Positions 8,575 to 18,172 of a stretch of 64,000 nucleotides of DNA are shown piece after piece. The notes under the pieces are model-generated. The model saw nothing but the letters and a program-made list of their open reading frames with translations. It had not been told where the DNA came from and ran no database searches. A program made the translations under genes and the position numbers. Every line of letters begins with the position of its first letter. Position 1 is the stretch's first letter. Source of the DNA: Rhizobium sp. AC27/96. GTDB taxonomy: Bacteria > Pseudomonadota > Alphaproteobacteria > Rhizobiales > Rhizobiaceae. The stretch spans positions 682,001-746,000 of the forward strand of contig NZ_LXKN01000018.1 of NCBI RefSeq assembly GCF_001692325.1, given 5' to 3'.

Positions 8575-9519
8575 CTAGGACATATTCGCTTTGCGCCATT
8601 GCGACGGTGAAACGCCATAACGATGGCGGAAGGCGCGGGAAAAATGCGCGCTGGAGGAAAAACCGAGCGCAAAGGCGATCTCGGATATTTCTCCGGCGTA
8701 GCCGCCGGCATCCCGCAACCGTGTCGCGGCTTTCTGCACACGCAGATCCCAGATGTAATCGGAAGGCGTCAGGCACTCGGCTTCGAATGCGCGATAGACG
8801 TAACGCACCGAGCAGCCCATGCGCCGCGCGATCATGGTAACAGTCAGATCCGGCCGTTCGAGATTGATATCGATGAAATCCGTGATCCGCTGCAGCAGAG
8901 TGTAAAGCGGGTTTGCGACCGGTATTGCCTGCTGCAGGTCTGCGCCAATCATGGTGCGCACGAGCTCGATCATGGTCTGGCCAACACTTGCGCGCCTGGC
9001 CTCGTCAAGATGATCGATCTCATGAATGGTCGAATCCATCAGCGACAGAAGGATCCGGCACATGCCATCCTTATCGGCATGTGCCGTGAAGGGTTGCGAC
9101 AATCGCTCCACAGCCGTCGCGGGCAGGCTATGGCGCGGCAATTGCAGCAGCAACTGGCGAACCGGCGTGCTGTTCGTCAGCATGTAGGGACGGCTGGGAT
9201 CGTAGATGACAAGCGCATTTCGCGAGACGGGCGCATGCAATCCGCCCTGCATGAGCGAAGCACTGCCTTCCGTCTGCACGATCAGTTTGATCGCGTCCGG
9301 ATCATCCGGTGCTGCCATGACATGATCGCCGAAGACGACGTGTCGGTCCGCCTCCAGTCGCGTCAGCCGGCAAGCGCCCAGCATGGCGGATGTCATGCGG
9401 CTCTTTTGTTCGTCCGCAGCGCCGAAATCGAGCCGGACATTACCGAAAAGATTGCGCGCCAACCCCGCGAACTCCCGGCCGCTGGCGCTTTCGACATGCC
9501 GATGAAGTGCTACAGCCAC
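8575..9519 (-). CDS. AraC-family transcriptional regulator, FeaR-like, last gene of the operon
   Basis: Regulator of 314 aa. An N-terminal AraC_binding_2-type sensor region is followed by two helix-turn-helix motifs at the C-terminus (VTMIARRMGCSVRYVYRAFE and ISEIAFALGFSSSAHFSRAF). The GTG at 9519 was chosen because GAGGG lies eight bases upstream; this leaves 11 bp from the stop of the preceding SDR gene. A TTG overlapping the SDR stop (TTGA) is an alternative. FeaR-type regulators control aromatic amine oxidation in enteric bacteria, which fits the surrounding dehydrogenase genes; the effector is unknown. Confidence 0.85.
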   Translation of the reverse strand: MAVALHRHVESASGREFAGLARNLFGNVRLDFGAADEQKSRMTSAMLGACRLTRLEADRHVVFGDHVMAAPDDPDAIKLIVQTEGSASLMQGGLHAPVSRNALVIYDPSRPYMLTNSTPVRQLLLQLPRHSLPATAVERLSQPFTAHADKDGMCRILLSLMDSTIHEIDHLDEARRASVGQTMIELVRTMIGADLQQAIPVANPLYTLLQRITDFIDINLERPDLTVTMIARRMGCSVRYVYRAFEAECLTPSDYIWDLRVQKAATRLRDAGGYAGEISEIAFALGFSSSAHFSRAFRHRYGVSPSQWRKANMS

Positions 9520-9530
9520 GATCGATACCC

Positions 9531-10247
9531 TCAAGAGGTGAGATAACCGCCATCGACCGGCAGGCAGGCGCCGGTGATATAGCGCGCCGCGTCGGACGAC
9601 AGGAAGACGATCGCATCGGCGACTTCTTCGGAAGCACCCCAGCGGCCAGCCGGGATGCGTCGGAGGATCGGCGTCGAGGCCCCTTCGTCGGCAAACAGTG
9701 CGCGGCTCAAGGGCGTGACGATCCAGCCGGGCGCCACCGCATTCACGCGGATATCGGCTTGTGCATATTCCTGGGCGAGCGATTTTGTGAGCTGCACGAT
9801 CGCGCCCTTGCTTGCGGCATAGGCCGGACGATCGGCGGCGCCGAAGGTCGAATACATCGAAGCTATGTTGACGATCGCCGATCCCGTCCGCATGTGCGGA
9901 CGGGCCAGCCGGCAGCAATCCATCACCGATGTCAGATTGATCGCCATCACCTCATCAAATACGCCCTTCTCCCACTCGCCCCGATCGCGGCTAACGCCGG
10001 TGCAATTGACGAGAATGTCGACCGCATCGACCGAAGAGAAGAAGGCTTCCAGCGCACCGGGCTTCAACACATCGATCTCGTGATGTTCGATCCGGCTGCT
10101 TGCCGGCGCCTTTGAAGCACCGAGCCCGAAACTCAGCACACGGGCGCCGAGATCGGCAAAGCGCTGCGCGGTCGCCGCGCCTATGCCCGATGTACCACCG
10201 GCTATGACGATCGTTCGCCCGGCAAAAAGATCAACAAAAAATGTCAT
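9531..10247 (-). CDS. short-chain dehydrogenase/reductase of the Liv-type operon
   Basis: SDR of 238 aa with AGGTSGIG at 16-23, catalytic Ser130, Tyr143 and Lys147 (YAASK), and a C-terminal DGGYLTS end typical of classical SDRs. It lies 15 bp downstream of the LivF-type ATPase gene and just before the AraC regulator in the same operon, so its substrate is probably the imported compound or a derivative. Specific activity cannot be assigned. Confidence 0.85.
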   Translation of the reverse strand: MTFFVDLFAGRTIVIAGGTSGIGAATAQRFADLGARVLSFGLGASKAPASSRIEHHEIDVLKPGALEAFFSSVDAVDILVNCTGVSRDRGEWEKGVFDEVMAINLTSVMDCCRLARPHMRTGSAIVNIASMYSTFGAADRPAYAASKGAIVQLTKSLAQEYAQADIRVNAVAPGWIVTPLSRALFADEGASTPILRRIPAGRWGASEEVADAIVFLSSDAARYITGACLPVDGGYLTS

Positions 10248-10262
10248 GAAGGCTCCCTCGAT

Positions 10263-10979
10263 TCAGCTTGCCAGATAGGCGACGTGAAGAATGTCCGGCT
10301 GGGCTTTGAGCGTGGCGGCCGTGCCTGAAAAGACGAGGCGCCCACGCTCCAGAACAAGAGCCTGGTCGGCGAGATCGAGCGCGAGATTGGCGAACTGCTC
10401 GATCAGCAAGACACCGATGCCACGGGTGGCCGCAATCTTCAGGGCTTCCGCCAGACGCTTGACGACGGCAGGGGCGAGGCCAAGCGACAGCTCATCGACG
10501 ATCATGAAATGAGGCTTGGCGACGAAGGCCTGCGCCATCGCCACCATCTGCTTCTGACCGCCGGAAAGATTCGATGCCGATTGGCGTCTTCGTTCGGCGA
10601 GTTCTGGAAAGATCTCATAGGCATGTGCGAGACCTTGCCGCCGCACGGCCGCCGATCCCTCGAGAGCCGCAACGAGAATATTATCCTCGACGGAAAGCTG
10701 CCCGAGCACGCGATGCCCTTCCGGCACCAGCGCAAGACCGGCCCGGCGGATGCGATCAGGCGGGAACCCTTCGAGCATCGTATCCCCCAGGCGCACCGAG
10801 CCGCCACGGGGCAAAACGCCCGCCATCGCCATGACCGTGCTCGACTTGCCGGCGCCGTTGGCACCAAGCAACGTCGTGATCTTGCCGGCCGCTACTGTGA
10901 AGGAGATATCATGGATGACGCGCTTGCCGCCGCGCTCGACGGTGAGGCCTTCGACACGGATTTCCGATGTCTCGCTCAT
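10263..10979 (-). CDS. livF: branched-chain-type ABC transporter ATPase, LivF-like
   Basis: Nucleotide-binding subunit of 238 aa of a HAAT-family importer. Walker A is GANGAGKSS, the signature is LSGGQKQM and Walker B is HFMIVDELSLGLAP. The ATG at 10979 is preferred over a GTG-free upstream extension because a GGGGGAG site precedes it by 7 nt and it starts one base after the livG stop. The operon context (oxidoreductases, AraC regulators) indicates that an aromatic or related catabolite is imported rather than leucine. Confidence 0.9.
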   Translation of the reverse strand: MSETSEIRVEGLTVERGGKRVIHDISFTVAAGKITTLLGANGAGKSSTVMAMAGVLPRGGSVRLGDTMLEGFPPDRIRRAGLALVPEGHRVLGQLSVEDNILVAALEGSAAVRRQGLAHAYEIFPELAERRRQSASNLSGGQKQMVAMAQAFVAKPHFMIVDELSLGLAPAVVKRLAEALKIAATRGIGVLLIEQFANLALDLADQALVLERGRLVFSGTAATLKAQPDILHVAYLAS

Positions 10980-10980
10980 G

Positions 10981-11685
10981 TCAAAACTCCCCCAGATAGG
11001 CGCGCCGCACATTGGGATCGGCAAGCACCGAATGCGTCGGGCCGAGCGCCAGCAGCTTGCCGTAATCGAGCACCATGGTTTCGCTGCACATGGAGCGGAT
11101 CAGATCGACATCATGGTCGATGACCAGAACCTGTGCGCGGAATTCCGCCGGGATACGCAGCACCAGCTCGCGAAATGCCTTGCCTTCTTCTTCCGTGAGG
11201 CCCGCTGCCGGTTCATCGAGCAGAATGAGCTTCGGCTCTCCCACGACGCATTTTGCCAGCTCGACAAGACGGCGCTGAAATAGATTGAGGGATTGGCCGA
11301 GCCGATCAGCGACATCAGTCAGGCCAACGAAGGCGAGAGCCAGTTCGACGGCTACGGCACGGTGTCCGGCTACGACGACATGGTCCGCGATTGCTGTGAT
11401 GTTGCCGGCAACCGTCAAGTCTTCGACGACCTGCTCAGTCTGGAATGAACGGCGCAAGCCCGCACGCACGCGCTGCAGCGGCGACATAGAAAGCAACGCT
11501 TGCTCACCAAGCGAGACCGTCCCCTGCACCGGCTTGACGAAGCCGGAGAGCACGTTGAGCAGCGTTGTCTTGCCCGCGCCATTCGGGCCGATAAGGCCGG
11601 CGACCGGGGCTTTCAGCACGGCGCTGAGCTCATTGATCGGCCTAATACCACCGAACTGCACGACGAGATTGTCGATCTTGATCAT
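10981..11685 (-). CDS. livG: branched-chain-type ABC transporter ATPase, LivG-like
   Basis: Second ATPase subunit, 234 aa. Walker A GPNGAGKTT is near residues 33-41. The ABC signature is degenerate: where LSxGQ is expected the sequence reads LNLFQRRLVELAKC, a variation often seen in LivG-type subunits. Walker B is KLILLDEPAAGL. It overlaps the LivM-type permease gene by four bases and is followed by livF after one base, showing tight coupling. Confidence 0.9.
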   Translation of the reverse strand: MIKIDNLVVQFGGIRPINELSAVLKAPVAGLIGPNGAGKTTLLNVLSGFVKPVQGTVSLGEQALLSMSPLQRVRAGLRRSFQTEQVVEDLTVAGNITAIADHVVVAGHRAVAVELALAFVGLTDVADRLGQSLNLFQRRLVELAKCVVGEPKLILLDEPAAGLTEEEGKAFRELVLRIPAEFRAQVLVIDHDVDLIRSMCSETMVLDYGKLLALGPTHSVLADPNVRRAYLGEF

Positions 11686-12719
11686 CGCCCCTTTCCTCCG
11701 GAAAACCTGTTGCCCAGCCAGGCGATGAGAGCCGATATCTGACCGGAAATACCAGTCGGGGCCGTTGCTAGGGCATGGAACAGCGCCATGCCGAAAATGC
11801 CGATGGTGACATAGCCGTCGATGCCGAGATCGGTGAGCAGCGCCGGCACGGCGCGTAGCAAAAGGCCGGCGATCAATGCGCCATACCAGTTGAAAACGCC
11901 ACCGACGATGGCAAGCGCAAAGAGATTGAGGCTGTCGAAGGCACCGAAGGCGCGGCCGTCAAGCTGGCCGACATTGCCGGCCAGCAGCCCCCCGGCAAGA
12001 CCGGCGAGAAAACCGCTCAGCGCGAAGGCCCAGGCCTTGTACATCAGGACGTTGACGCCGCTTGCGATCGCAACGGTCTCGCCCTTGCGGATCAGCGCCC
12101 AGGCCCGGCCGGGACGCGCAAGCTTGTGCCACTGCGCGATCAGCAGACCGATCGCCGCCGCTGCGCAGACATAGAGGAAATAGGCCACTTCGCTATCGGC
12201 TATGACAGGCCTTGCCAGCATCTCGCGACCGACACCATCGGCTCGCCCGAGGAAACCCGGGCCGCCATCGGGAAAGCCCCAAGCGCTGATGATGATCTGG
12301 AAGGCGCCTGCGAGCATCAACGTCACGAGCGCCAGATAGAGGCCGCGCAGACGCAGTGCGGGTAAGCCGAATGCCAATCCCACGACCGAAGCGACGATAC
12401 CGCCGGCGAGCAGGCTGACTTCGAAGGGTGGATGAAAGGCATGGCCGACCCGAAGGGTTACCCAGCCGCCGACACCGACGAGCGCAAATTGGCAAAGCGA
12501 CACCAGACCCAGCTGACCGTAGAGAATGGCAAGCCCGGCGATCGAGAGCGACAGAGCGACGGCTGACGTTGCGGCCGAGAGCCAGAAGGAATTGGCAAGC
12601 AAGGCGACGATGATCGAGAAGATCGCCATCGTCACCGGAACATGCAGAAGCTGCTTGGGCAGACGCACCATCGAGAGGCCTTCGGCGTTGGAGGCGATTG
12701 TTTGATCCTGAACGGTCAT
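11682..12719 (-). CDS. livM: branched-chain-type ABC permease, LivM-like
   Basis: Inner-membrane permease of 345 aa with about eight to ten hydrophobic segments and the LivM-type EAA-like region (KAWAFALSGFLAGLAGGLLA). The ATG at 12719 overlaps the livH stop as ATGA; a longer frame reaching 12878 is a shadow within livH. It pairs with LivH to form the channel of the importer. Confidence 0.9.
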   Translation of the reverse strand: MTVQDQTIASNAEGLSMVRLPKQLLHVPVTMAIFSIIVALLANSFWLSAATSAVALSLSIAGLAILYGQLGLVSLCQFALVGVGGWVTLRVGHAFHPPFEVSLLAGGIVASVVGLAFGLPALRLRGLYLALVTLMLAGAFQIIISAWGFPDGGPGFLGRADGVGREMLARPVIADSEVAYFLYVCAAAAIGLLIAQWHKLARPGRAWALIRKGETVAIASGVNVLMYKAWAFALSGFLAGLAGGLLAGNVGQLDGRAFGAFDSLNLFALAIVGGVFNWYGALIAGLLLRAVPALLTDLGIDGYVTIGIFGMALFHALATAPTGISGQISALIAWLGNRFSGGKGR

Positions 12720-13582
12720 CGGTCTTTCAACGCGGCTCTCGCCGTGCCTCCGAGGATGGTGACGGCAACAAGCGCGATGACGAAAGGTGCGGCGGCGCGA
12801 TAGGGCGATATCCAGGCAATCGGCGTCAGCACGGCTTCGGCGATACCGATCAATATGCCGGCCACAGCCGTCTCCCAAAGCGAGCGCAACTGGCCAAGGA
12901 TCGCCGCGGCAATCGCAGGGATGACCAAGAGCGTCAGAAATGTTCCCTGCAGACGCACGAGATCGGCGAGCAGCAGGCCGGCAAGCCCCGAAAAAATACC
13001 TGTCATGATCCAGGCGGCGGTTTCCGTGTAGAGGATGCGCACGCCGAGGACTGCGCTGAGATCGCGATCATTGGCAAGCGCCCGCATATCGAGCCCAAGC
13101 CGTGTGCGGTTCAGCAGCAGCGTGATGACGACGACCATGAGAATGGCCAGGATAATGGCGATGATGCGCGTGAAGGTGAGGCGCACCGCAAAGATGGAGA
13201 CGAACATCTGGTCGGTCGGGAACTGCAGCCGGCGCGGCAGCTCGCCCCATATGACACCCATGATCGCGATCAGGATCAGCGCAGGTGCAAGAGTACCGAC
13301 GGCACGCACGACGACATCACGATGCGACAGCATGGGTGCGAAGACCCGGCCATAGAGAAAGCTGATCGCCGTCGAGACCGCGACGGCTGCAAGGATGGCA
13401 ACGGCGAGCGGCATCTTCCACTCAAGCAATTGCCAGGCGCAATGTGCACCGATTGCGCCGAAAGCACCGAAGGCGAAATTGAGAACGCCGGTCGCTCGAA
13501 ACAGAACGACGAGACCGACGCCGGACAGCGCGTAGACTGCGCCGATCCCGAGTCCGGAAATGACGAAGGGTAGAAGGTTCAT
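12716..13582 (-). CDS. livH: branched-chain-type ABC permease, LivH-like
   Basis: Permease of 288 aa, opening with a hydrophobic segment (LLPFVISGLGIGAVYALSGV) and the GVLNFAFGAFGAIGA motif common to LivH proteins. About eight membrane segments are evident. It follows the binding-protein gene after 170 bp that contain a double palindrome, an arrangement that often lets the binding protein be made in excess of the membrane subunits. Confidence 0.9.
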   Translation of the reverse strand: MNLLPFVISGLGIGAVYALSGVGLVVLFRATGVLNFAFGAFGAIGAHCAWQLLEWKMPLAVAILAAVAVSTAISFLYGRVFAPMLSHRDVVVRAVGTLAPALILIAIMGVIWGELPRRLQFPTDQMFVSIFAVRLTFTRIIAIILAILMVVVITLLLNRTRLGLDMRALANDRDLSAVLGVRILYTETAAWIMTGIFSGLAGLLLADLVRLQGTFLTLLVIPAIAAAILGQLRSLWETAVAGILIGIAEAVLTPIAWISPYRAAAPFVIALVAVTILGGTARAALKDR

Positions 13583-13648
13583 GGATCGATCCTCTACGGC
13601 GCAGCGCGTCCTTCAGACGCGCAAGGGACGCCGTAATATTTTAGATCA

Positions 13649-13735
13649 ACGCATCGAGCCTTCCGAAAATCGATCCCGATTTTCGGGCCGATGCGTGTGG
13701 TCGTTCGGTTCCGCGGCCTCTAAGCCGCGAAACCG
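13649..13735. repeat. double palindrome resembling a rhizobial intergenic mosaic element (RIME)
   Basis: Two adjacent palindromes. The first has an outer stem ACGCATCG/CGATGCGT (13649-13656, 13689-13696) enclosing a perfect inner stem CCGAAAATCG/CGATTTTCGG (13663-13672, 13677-13686). The second pairs CGGTT and CGCGGC with GCCGCG and AACCG (13706-13717, 13724-13735) around a 6-nt loop. Two large palindromes in about 90 bp between genes is the architecture described for RIME-type elements in Rhizobium. It separates the binding-protein and livH genes and could also act as an attenuating or mRNA-stabilising structure. Confidence 0.65.
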
Positions 13736-13752
13736 ATGGCAAACGTCTGGGC

Positions 13753-15006
13753 TCAGTTGATGCCCGCCGATTTTTCGAAGGCGCGGATATCCTTCAGTTC
13801 CGGATCCGGCGACGGTGCGCAGTCGGAGACGACCTTCCACTTTCCACCCTCGCTGACGGCCATGCGCGTCGTCGAGTTGGCGTTGTGACGCGTCTGACCA
13901 TCGCCGAAGTACCAGGGCGTGCAGAAGATATCGCTCTTGAAGTCCTTGATCCCACGCACGGCAGCGGAAGCCGTCTCGCGGTTGATCTTGGCCGGATCGA
14001 GCGTCATCAGCGCTTTTTCGGCAATGCGCGCAGCCAGATAGCCGGCCTGGGCGAAGGTGTCGCGCGGGTCGGACTTCTGGCCGTACTGATCCATCACCGC
14101 GAGCCAGTTCTGATTGTCCGGGGTCTGCGCATTTAGGTCGTTGAATTCCATGTTGACATAGAATTTGTCATCCCAGCCCGAGCCGATGGTCGAGGGAACC
14201 GAGAGATCATAGGCCGAGGCAGCACTCAGGAAGGTGATCGACTGGTTGAGCCCCTGTTCTTCGGCGGCCGTCAGCAGCGGCACGGCGACACCCTTGGACA
14301 GACCGAGGACGATGACGTCGGGCTTGCTCGCCGCCGCCTGCAGGATGATGGACGTGGCATCGGCAGAGCCGGGGTCCATCAGGATCGTCTGCGCGGCAAA
14401 GCCCTTTTCCTTGGCAAGCAACATCACACCGTCGCAGGACCATGTGCCGACATTCGGAATATTCGGGCTGATGCAGACGACCGACTTGGCGTTGAGCTTG
14501 TCGAGCGCATAGCCCATCGCACCCAGCATGGAGACGCGTGGCCCAGCATTCGTCGGGGCGATATTGTCGGCGAAGAAGCATTCGCGCGGCACGCCGACAC
14601 CGGCCAGCACCAGGATGCCTGTCTTCTTGTAGAGCTCGGCATTGGCGCCGCATTCGACATAGCTGGAATTGCCGACCATCAGCACGGCTTTCTCGTCATT
14701 GACGAGCTTGGCGGCCAGCTGCGCGGCGATTTCCGGGTTCCACTGGTCGTCCTCGACCAGATATTTGACTGGCCGACCCTTGATGCCGCCATTGGCATTG
14801 AGGCAATCGAAATAGGCCTTTGCCGCCTTGGTCGAATTCGAGAAGTCGTCAGGACCGGTCTTGCCGGTGATGGCGCCGATGATGATCGGCTCGCCGGTTG
14901 CCGGCTTGCCGCTATTGTCGCCGCAGGATGCGGCCGCGTTTGCGCTGAACGCCGAAACGAGCGTCAGGAAAAGGCCGATTGCCAGCCCTCTGAGATTGAT
15001 AGGCAT
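13753..15006 (-). CDS. periplasmic substrate-binding protein, branched-chain-type
   Basis: Solute-binding protein of 417 aa (Peripla_BP_6 / LivK type). The N-terminus is a signal peptide, MPINLRGLAIGLFLTLVSAF followed by a likely cleavage after the SANAA stretch. The body begins EPIIIGAITGKTGPDD, the usual first strand of these receptors. A ribosome site GGAGGAG precedes the ATG. It is the recognition component of the LivHMGF importer encoded directly downstream. Its ligand is unknown; aromatic ligands are common among catabolic members of this family. Confidence 0.88.
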   Translation of the reverse strand: MPINLRGLAIGLFLTLVSAFSANAAASCGDNSGKPATGEPIIIGAITGKTGPDDFSNSTKAAKAYFDCLNANGGIKGRPVKYLVEDDQWNPEIAAQLAAKLVNDEKAVLMVGNSSYVECGANAELYKKTGILVLAGVGVPRECFFADNIAPTNAGPRVSMLGAMGYALDKLNAKSVVCISPNIPNVGTWSCDGVMLLAKEKGFAAQTILMDPGSADATSIILQAAASKPDVIVLGLSKGVAVPLLTAAEEQGLNQSITFLSAASAYDLSVPSTIGSGWDDKFYVNMEFNDLNAQTPDNQNWLAVMDQYGQKSDPRDTFAQAGYLAARIAEKALMTLDPAKINRETASAAVRGIKDFKSDIFCTPWYFGDGQTRHNANSTTRMAVSEGGKWKVVSDCAPSPDPELKDIRAFEKSAGIN

Positions 15007-15065
15007 AGTCTCCTCCAGTTTGTTGTCCCGCTCCCCACGGGATCTTTGCTTCGATGATCTCCGGC

Positions 15066-16661
15066 TCAGCCGGAAATCGCCTTTCCAGTCATGAAGGCAG
15101 CGGCTTTTGCCGCAATCATCATCGTTGGCGCGTTGGTATTGCCGGATACCAGCGTCGGCATGACGGAGGCGTCGCAGATGCGCAGCCCCTCGATCCCCCG
15201 CACTTTCAAATCCGGTCCGACGACCGCCATGCGATCGTCAGCGCGACCCATGCGGGCCGTTCCTGCCGGATGGAACACGGTCTTGCAGGATTGGCGGATG
15301 TAATCGCGCAAAGCTTCGGGATCTTTCTCAACACCCGGCTTCGGCAGCACCCGGCGCTTGACCAGCTTGGCAAGCGCCGGCGCATCGAGAATACGGATCG
15401 CCGTCTCGACGCCGCGCACCAAGGTCTCGATATCGGCCGGATCGGACAACAGGTTGGCGTTGAAATCCGTCTGCTCTGCCGGATTGGCGCTCTTGAGCCG
15501 TATCCAGCCGCGCGACCTCGGCCGCAGATAGCATGGGCCGATGCTGAGCCCATGGCCAGGTTCCGGTTCGCGATCGACGAAGCCGATCAGGCACGGCAGG
15601 ACGTGGAACTGTACATCGGGTTGCCCCGTGCCCGAGGTGTCGACAAAGCCGCCGCACTCGACGACGTTGGACGTTAGCAGGCCGCGATGCGAGGTCAGAT
15701 AGCGCAGCATATGGCCGGCCGCCCGCAGCCCCTTGTCATGTCCGAGGATCGAGATCGGCTCGCGCGTCTCGCCCTGCACCGGCACTTCCAGATGGTCCTG
15801 ATAATTGCTGCCGACCCCCGGCAGGTCGGCGACGACCTTGATGCCGAGCGAGGCGAGATGCTCGCCATCGCCAATACCGGAAAGCTGCAGGATCTTCGGC
15901 GTGGCGATGGCACCGGCGGTCAGCGCAATCTCGCGGGATGCCTTGAATATCGTGCCGTCGAGCAGCTCGACACCAACGGCTTTCTGTCCCTCGAACAGGA
16001 TACGTGCGACCTTGCGCTCCGTCAGCACGGTCAGGTTCGGCCGCTTCTCCGCCTCGCGCAGGAAGGCCTGCGCCGAACTCCAGCGACGGCCGCCATAGGT
16101 CGTGCTCTGATAGAAGCCGACCCCTGCCTGATTCTCGCCGTTGAAATCGTCATTATGGGGAATGCCGATTTCAGTCGCCGCCTTGATGAAGGCCTCGCTC
16201 AATGGATGGCGGTGACGAGGGTCGGAGACGCGCAGCCCGCCCTTTTTGCCGTGGAAATGGCCGTTCAGCCGCTCGTTATTCTCAAGCGAGCGGAAGGCCG
16301 GCAGCACGTCATCATAGGACCAGCCCTGGCAGCCCATTTGCGACCAGGTGTCGTAATCGTTGCGATGGCCGCGAACGTAGATCATCGCATTGACCGAGCT
16401 GCCGCCGCCCAAAACATTGCCCTGCGGCACGATGCTCGGCCGCCCGTTCAAGCCCTTGTCAGGGTTCGAGGCATAGGGATGGATGTCGATCCCCTTGCCC
16501 AGCACCTTGAAAAAGGTCGCGGGGATATGAATCCAGGGATCGGCATCCCGGCGACCGGACTCGATCAGCAAGACCTTATGCGCCGGGTTTTCGGAAAGCC
16601 GGTTCGCCAACACGCAACCCGAGGAGCCGCCACCGACGATGATATAGTCGTAACTCGTCAT
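15066..16661 (-). CDS. GMC-family FAD-dependent alcohol dehydrogenase
   Basis: Glucose-methanol-choline oxidoreductase of 531 aa, close to choline dehydrogenase-like enzymes. The FAD dinucleotide motif is GGGSSG at 10-15, the second GMC signature is GNVLGGGSSVNAM (about 80-92), and the catalytic pair is His464 (FHPAGTARMG) and Asn508 (SGNTNAP), 44 residues apart as in choline oxidase. It begins two bases after the aldehyde dehydrogenase stop, so alcohol and aldehyde oxidation are likely consecutive steps. Choline itself is possible but the operon setting beside hpa genes suggests an aromatic alcohol. Confidence 0.87.
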   Translation of the reverse strand: MTSYDYIIVGGGSSGCVLANRLSENPAHKVLLIESGRRDADPWIHIPATFFKVLGKGIDIHPYASNPDKGLNGRPSIVPQGNVLGGGSSVNAMIYVRGHRNDYDTWSQMGCQGWSYDDVLPAFRSLENNERLNGHFHGKKGGLRVSDPRHRHPLSEAFIKAATEIGIPHNDDFNGENQAGVGFYQSTTYGGRRWSSAQAFLREAEKRPNLTVLTERKVARILFEGQKAVGVELLDGTIFKASREIALTAGAIATPKILQLSGIGDGEHLASLGIKVVADLPGVGSNYQDHLEVPVQGETREPISILGHDKGLRAAGHMLRYLTSHRGLLTSNVVECGGFVDTSGTGQPDVQFHVLPCLIGFVDREPEPGHGLSIGPCYLRPRSRGWIRLKSANPAEQTDFNANLLSDPADIETLVRGVETAIRILDAPALAKLVKRRVLPKPGVEKDPEALRDYIRQSCKTVFHPAGTARMGRADDRMAVVGPDLKVRGIEGLRICDASVMPTLVSGNTNAPTMMIAAKAAAFMTGKAISG

Positions 16662-16663
16662 GG

Positions 16664-18070
16664 TCAGCTCAACACCGTCTGGATCGTCGTGAATTCCTTC
16701 AGTCCTTCGGCGCCGAACTCGACGCCGATACCGGACTGCTTCACCCCACCGAAAGGCGCATTAGGTTGGATAGTGCCGTGCTTGTTGATCCAGACGGAAC
16801 CGCATTCGAGCTGCATCGCATAATGCTTGGCCTTCTCGACATCGGCGGACCAGACCGAGCCGCCAAGACCTGCCGGGTTCTGATTGGCGCGCGCAATCAC
16901 CTCATCGATATCGCTGTAGCGGATGATCGGCAGGGCGGGACCGAACTGTTCCTCATCGACCAGACGCACGCCATGGTCGACATCGGCAACAAGCGTAATC
17001 GGGTAGAAATAACCAGGCCGATCCATCGGTGCTCCGCCGGTCAGGATACGGCCGCCATGGGCGCGCGCATCGTCGACAAGTTCCTGCACCTTGTTGAACT
17101 GCATCTCGTTCTGCACCGGGCCAAGGATGCTTGCGTCATCCAAACCATCGCCGACGACGATCTTGGCGGCGTAGTCGGCAAGGCCCTGGCAAACCTCTTC
17201 ATAAATGCTGTCGTGCACATAGAGACGTTTCAGCGCCGCGCAGGTCTGGCCGTTGTTGATGAAGGCACCCCAGAACAGGCCTTCGACGATCGCCTTCGGA
17301 TCGACATCGGGCAGAACGATGCCCGCATCGTTGCCGCCAAGTTCCAGTGTCAAGCGCTTCAAGGTCGCGACTGCGGAGGCCATGACCTTCTTGCCGGTTT
17401 CCGTCGAACCGGTGAAGGTCATCTTGGCGATGCCCGGATGGGCCGACAGGGCAGCGCCGATGCTGTTTTCGCCAGTGATAACGTTGACGACGCCCGCTGG
17501 CAGAACCTCGTTCATGATCTCGACAAGGCGGATGGTCGAAAGCGGCGTCAAAGGAGATGGCTTGATGACGACGGTGTTTCCGGCGCGCACTGCTGGTACG
17601 ATATGCCAGCAGGCGATCATGACAGGCCAATTCCACGGCGTGATCGAGCCGACGACGCCGACAGGCTTGCGGTGCAACTCGACCCGGCCTTCACTATCGT
17701 CCTGCAGGATTTCGACGGGCAGATCGAGTTCGGCGGTATGGCGCGTCCAGGCGAGCGCGGCGCCGATCTCGAAACGGGAGCCAAGGCCGTTGAGCGGCTT
17801 GCCCTGCTCCCGCGTCAGAATCTGGGCTAGTTCCTCGGCATATTCATTGATCTTTTCGGCCATGGCACGGCAAGCGCTGGCGCGCTCCTCGTTCGAAACC
17901 TGCGACCAGGTCTTGAAGGCCTTGGCGGCAGCGGCGACCGCTTGATCGAGGTCTGCTTCCGAGCCGAGCGGCATATAGCCGACAGTGTCACCATTCGACG
18001 GATTTGCAACCGGTGCATGATGGGACGTGGCGACAGGCTCGCCGCCGATAAGCAGGGTATACTGCTTCAC
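16664..18070 (-). CDS. NAD-dependent aldehyde dehydrogenase
   Basis: Aldehyde dehydrogenase of 468 aa. TPWNWP (144-149), FTGST (219-223), Glu243 in LELGG and catalytic Cys277 in NNGQTC are all present. The start is a GTG at 18070 preceded by GGGAGGAG. It is the first enzyme gene of the nine-gene minus-strand operon and is followed immediately by the GMC alcohol dehydrogenase. Oxidation of an aldehyde such as an arylacetaldehyde to the acid would link this operon with the Hpa pathway; that assignment is inference. Confidence 0.88.
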   Translation of the reverse strand: MKQYTLLIGGEPVATSHHAPVANPSNGDTVGYMPLGSEADLDQAVAAAAKAFKTWSQVSNEERASACRAMAEKINEYAEELAQILTREQGKPLNGLGSRFEIGAALAWTRHTAELDLPVEILQDDSEGRVELHRKPVGVVGSITPWNWPVMIACWHIVPAVRAGNTVVIKPSPLTPLSTIRLVEIMNEVLPAGVVNVITGENSIGAALSAHPGIAKMTFTGSTETGKKVMASAVATLKRLTLELGGNDAGIVLPDVDPKAIVEGLFWGAFINNGQTCAALKRLYVHDSIYEEVCQGLADYAAKIVVGDGLDDASILGPVQNEMQFNKVQELVDDARAHGGRILTGGAPMDRPGYFYPITLVADVDHGVRLVDEEQFGPALPIIRYSDIDEVIARANQNPAGLGGSVWSADVEKAKHYAMQLECGSVWINKHGTIQPNAPFGGVKQSGIGVEFGAEGLKEFTTIQTVLS

Positions 18071-18172
18071 GATATTCTCCTCCCGTGACTTATGGGAGGA
18101 CTATGACTTTTGCCGGAAGACCCGTCTTGGGGAGAAACGCGCCTCGTCTTGGACTGGAGCGCAGACTGCGCG

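Noticed and set aside
10502-10867. Possible CRISPR or tandem repeat in the ABC ATPase region
   Set aside because: No regular repeat spacing; the local similarity is ordinary codon repetition in conserved ATPase motifs.
12698-13573. Plus-strand frame of 291 codons rich in Asp, Arg and Gly
   Set aside because: Opposite the LivH-type permease gene; composition is that of an antisense frame of a hydrophobic protein.
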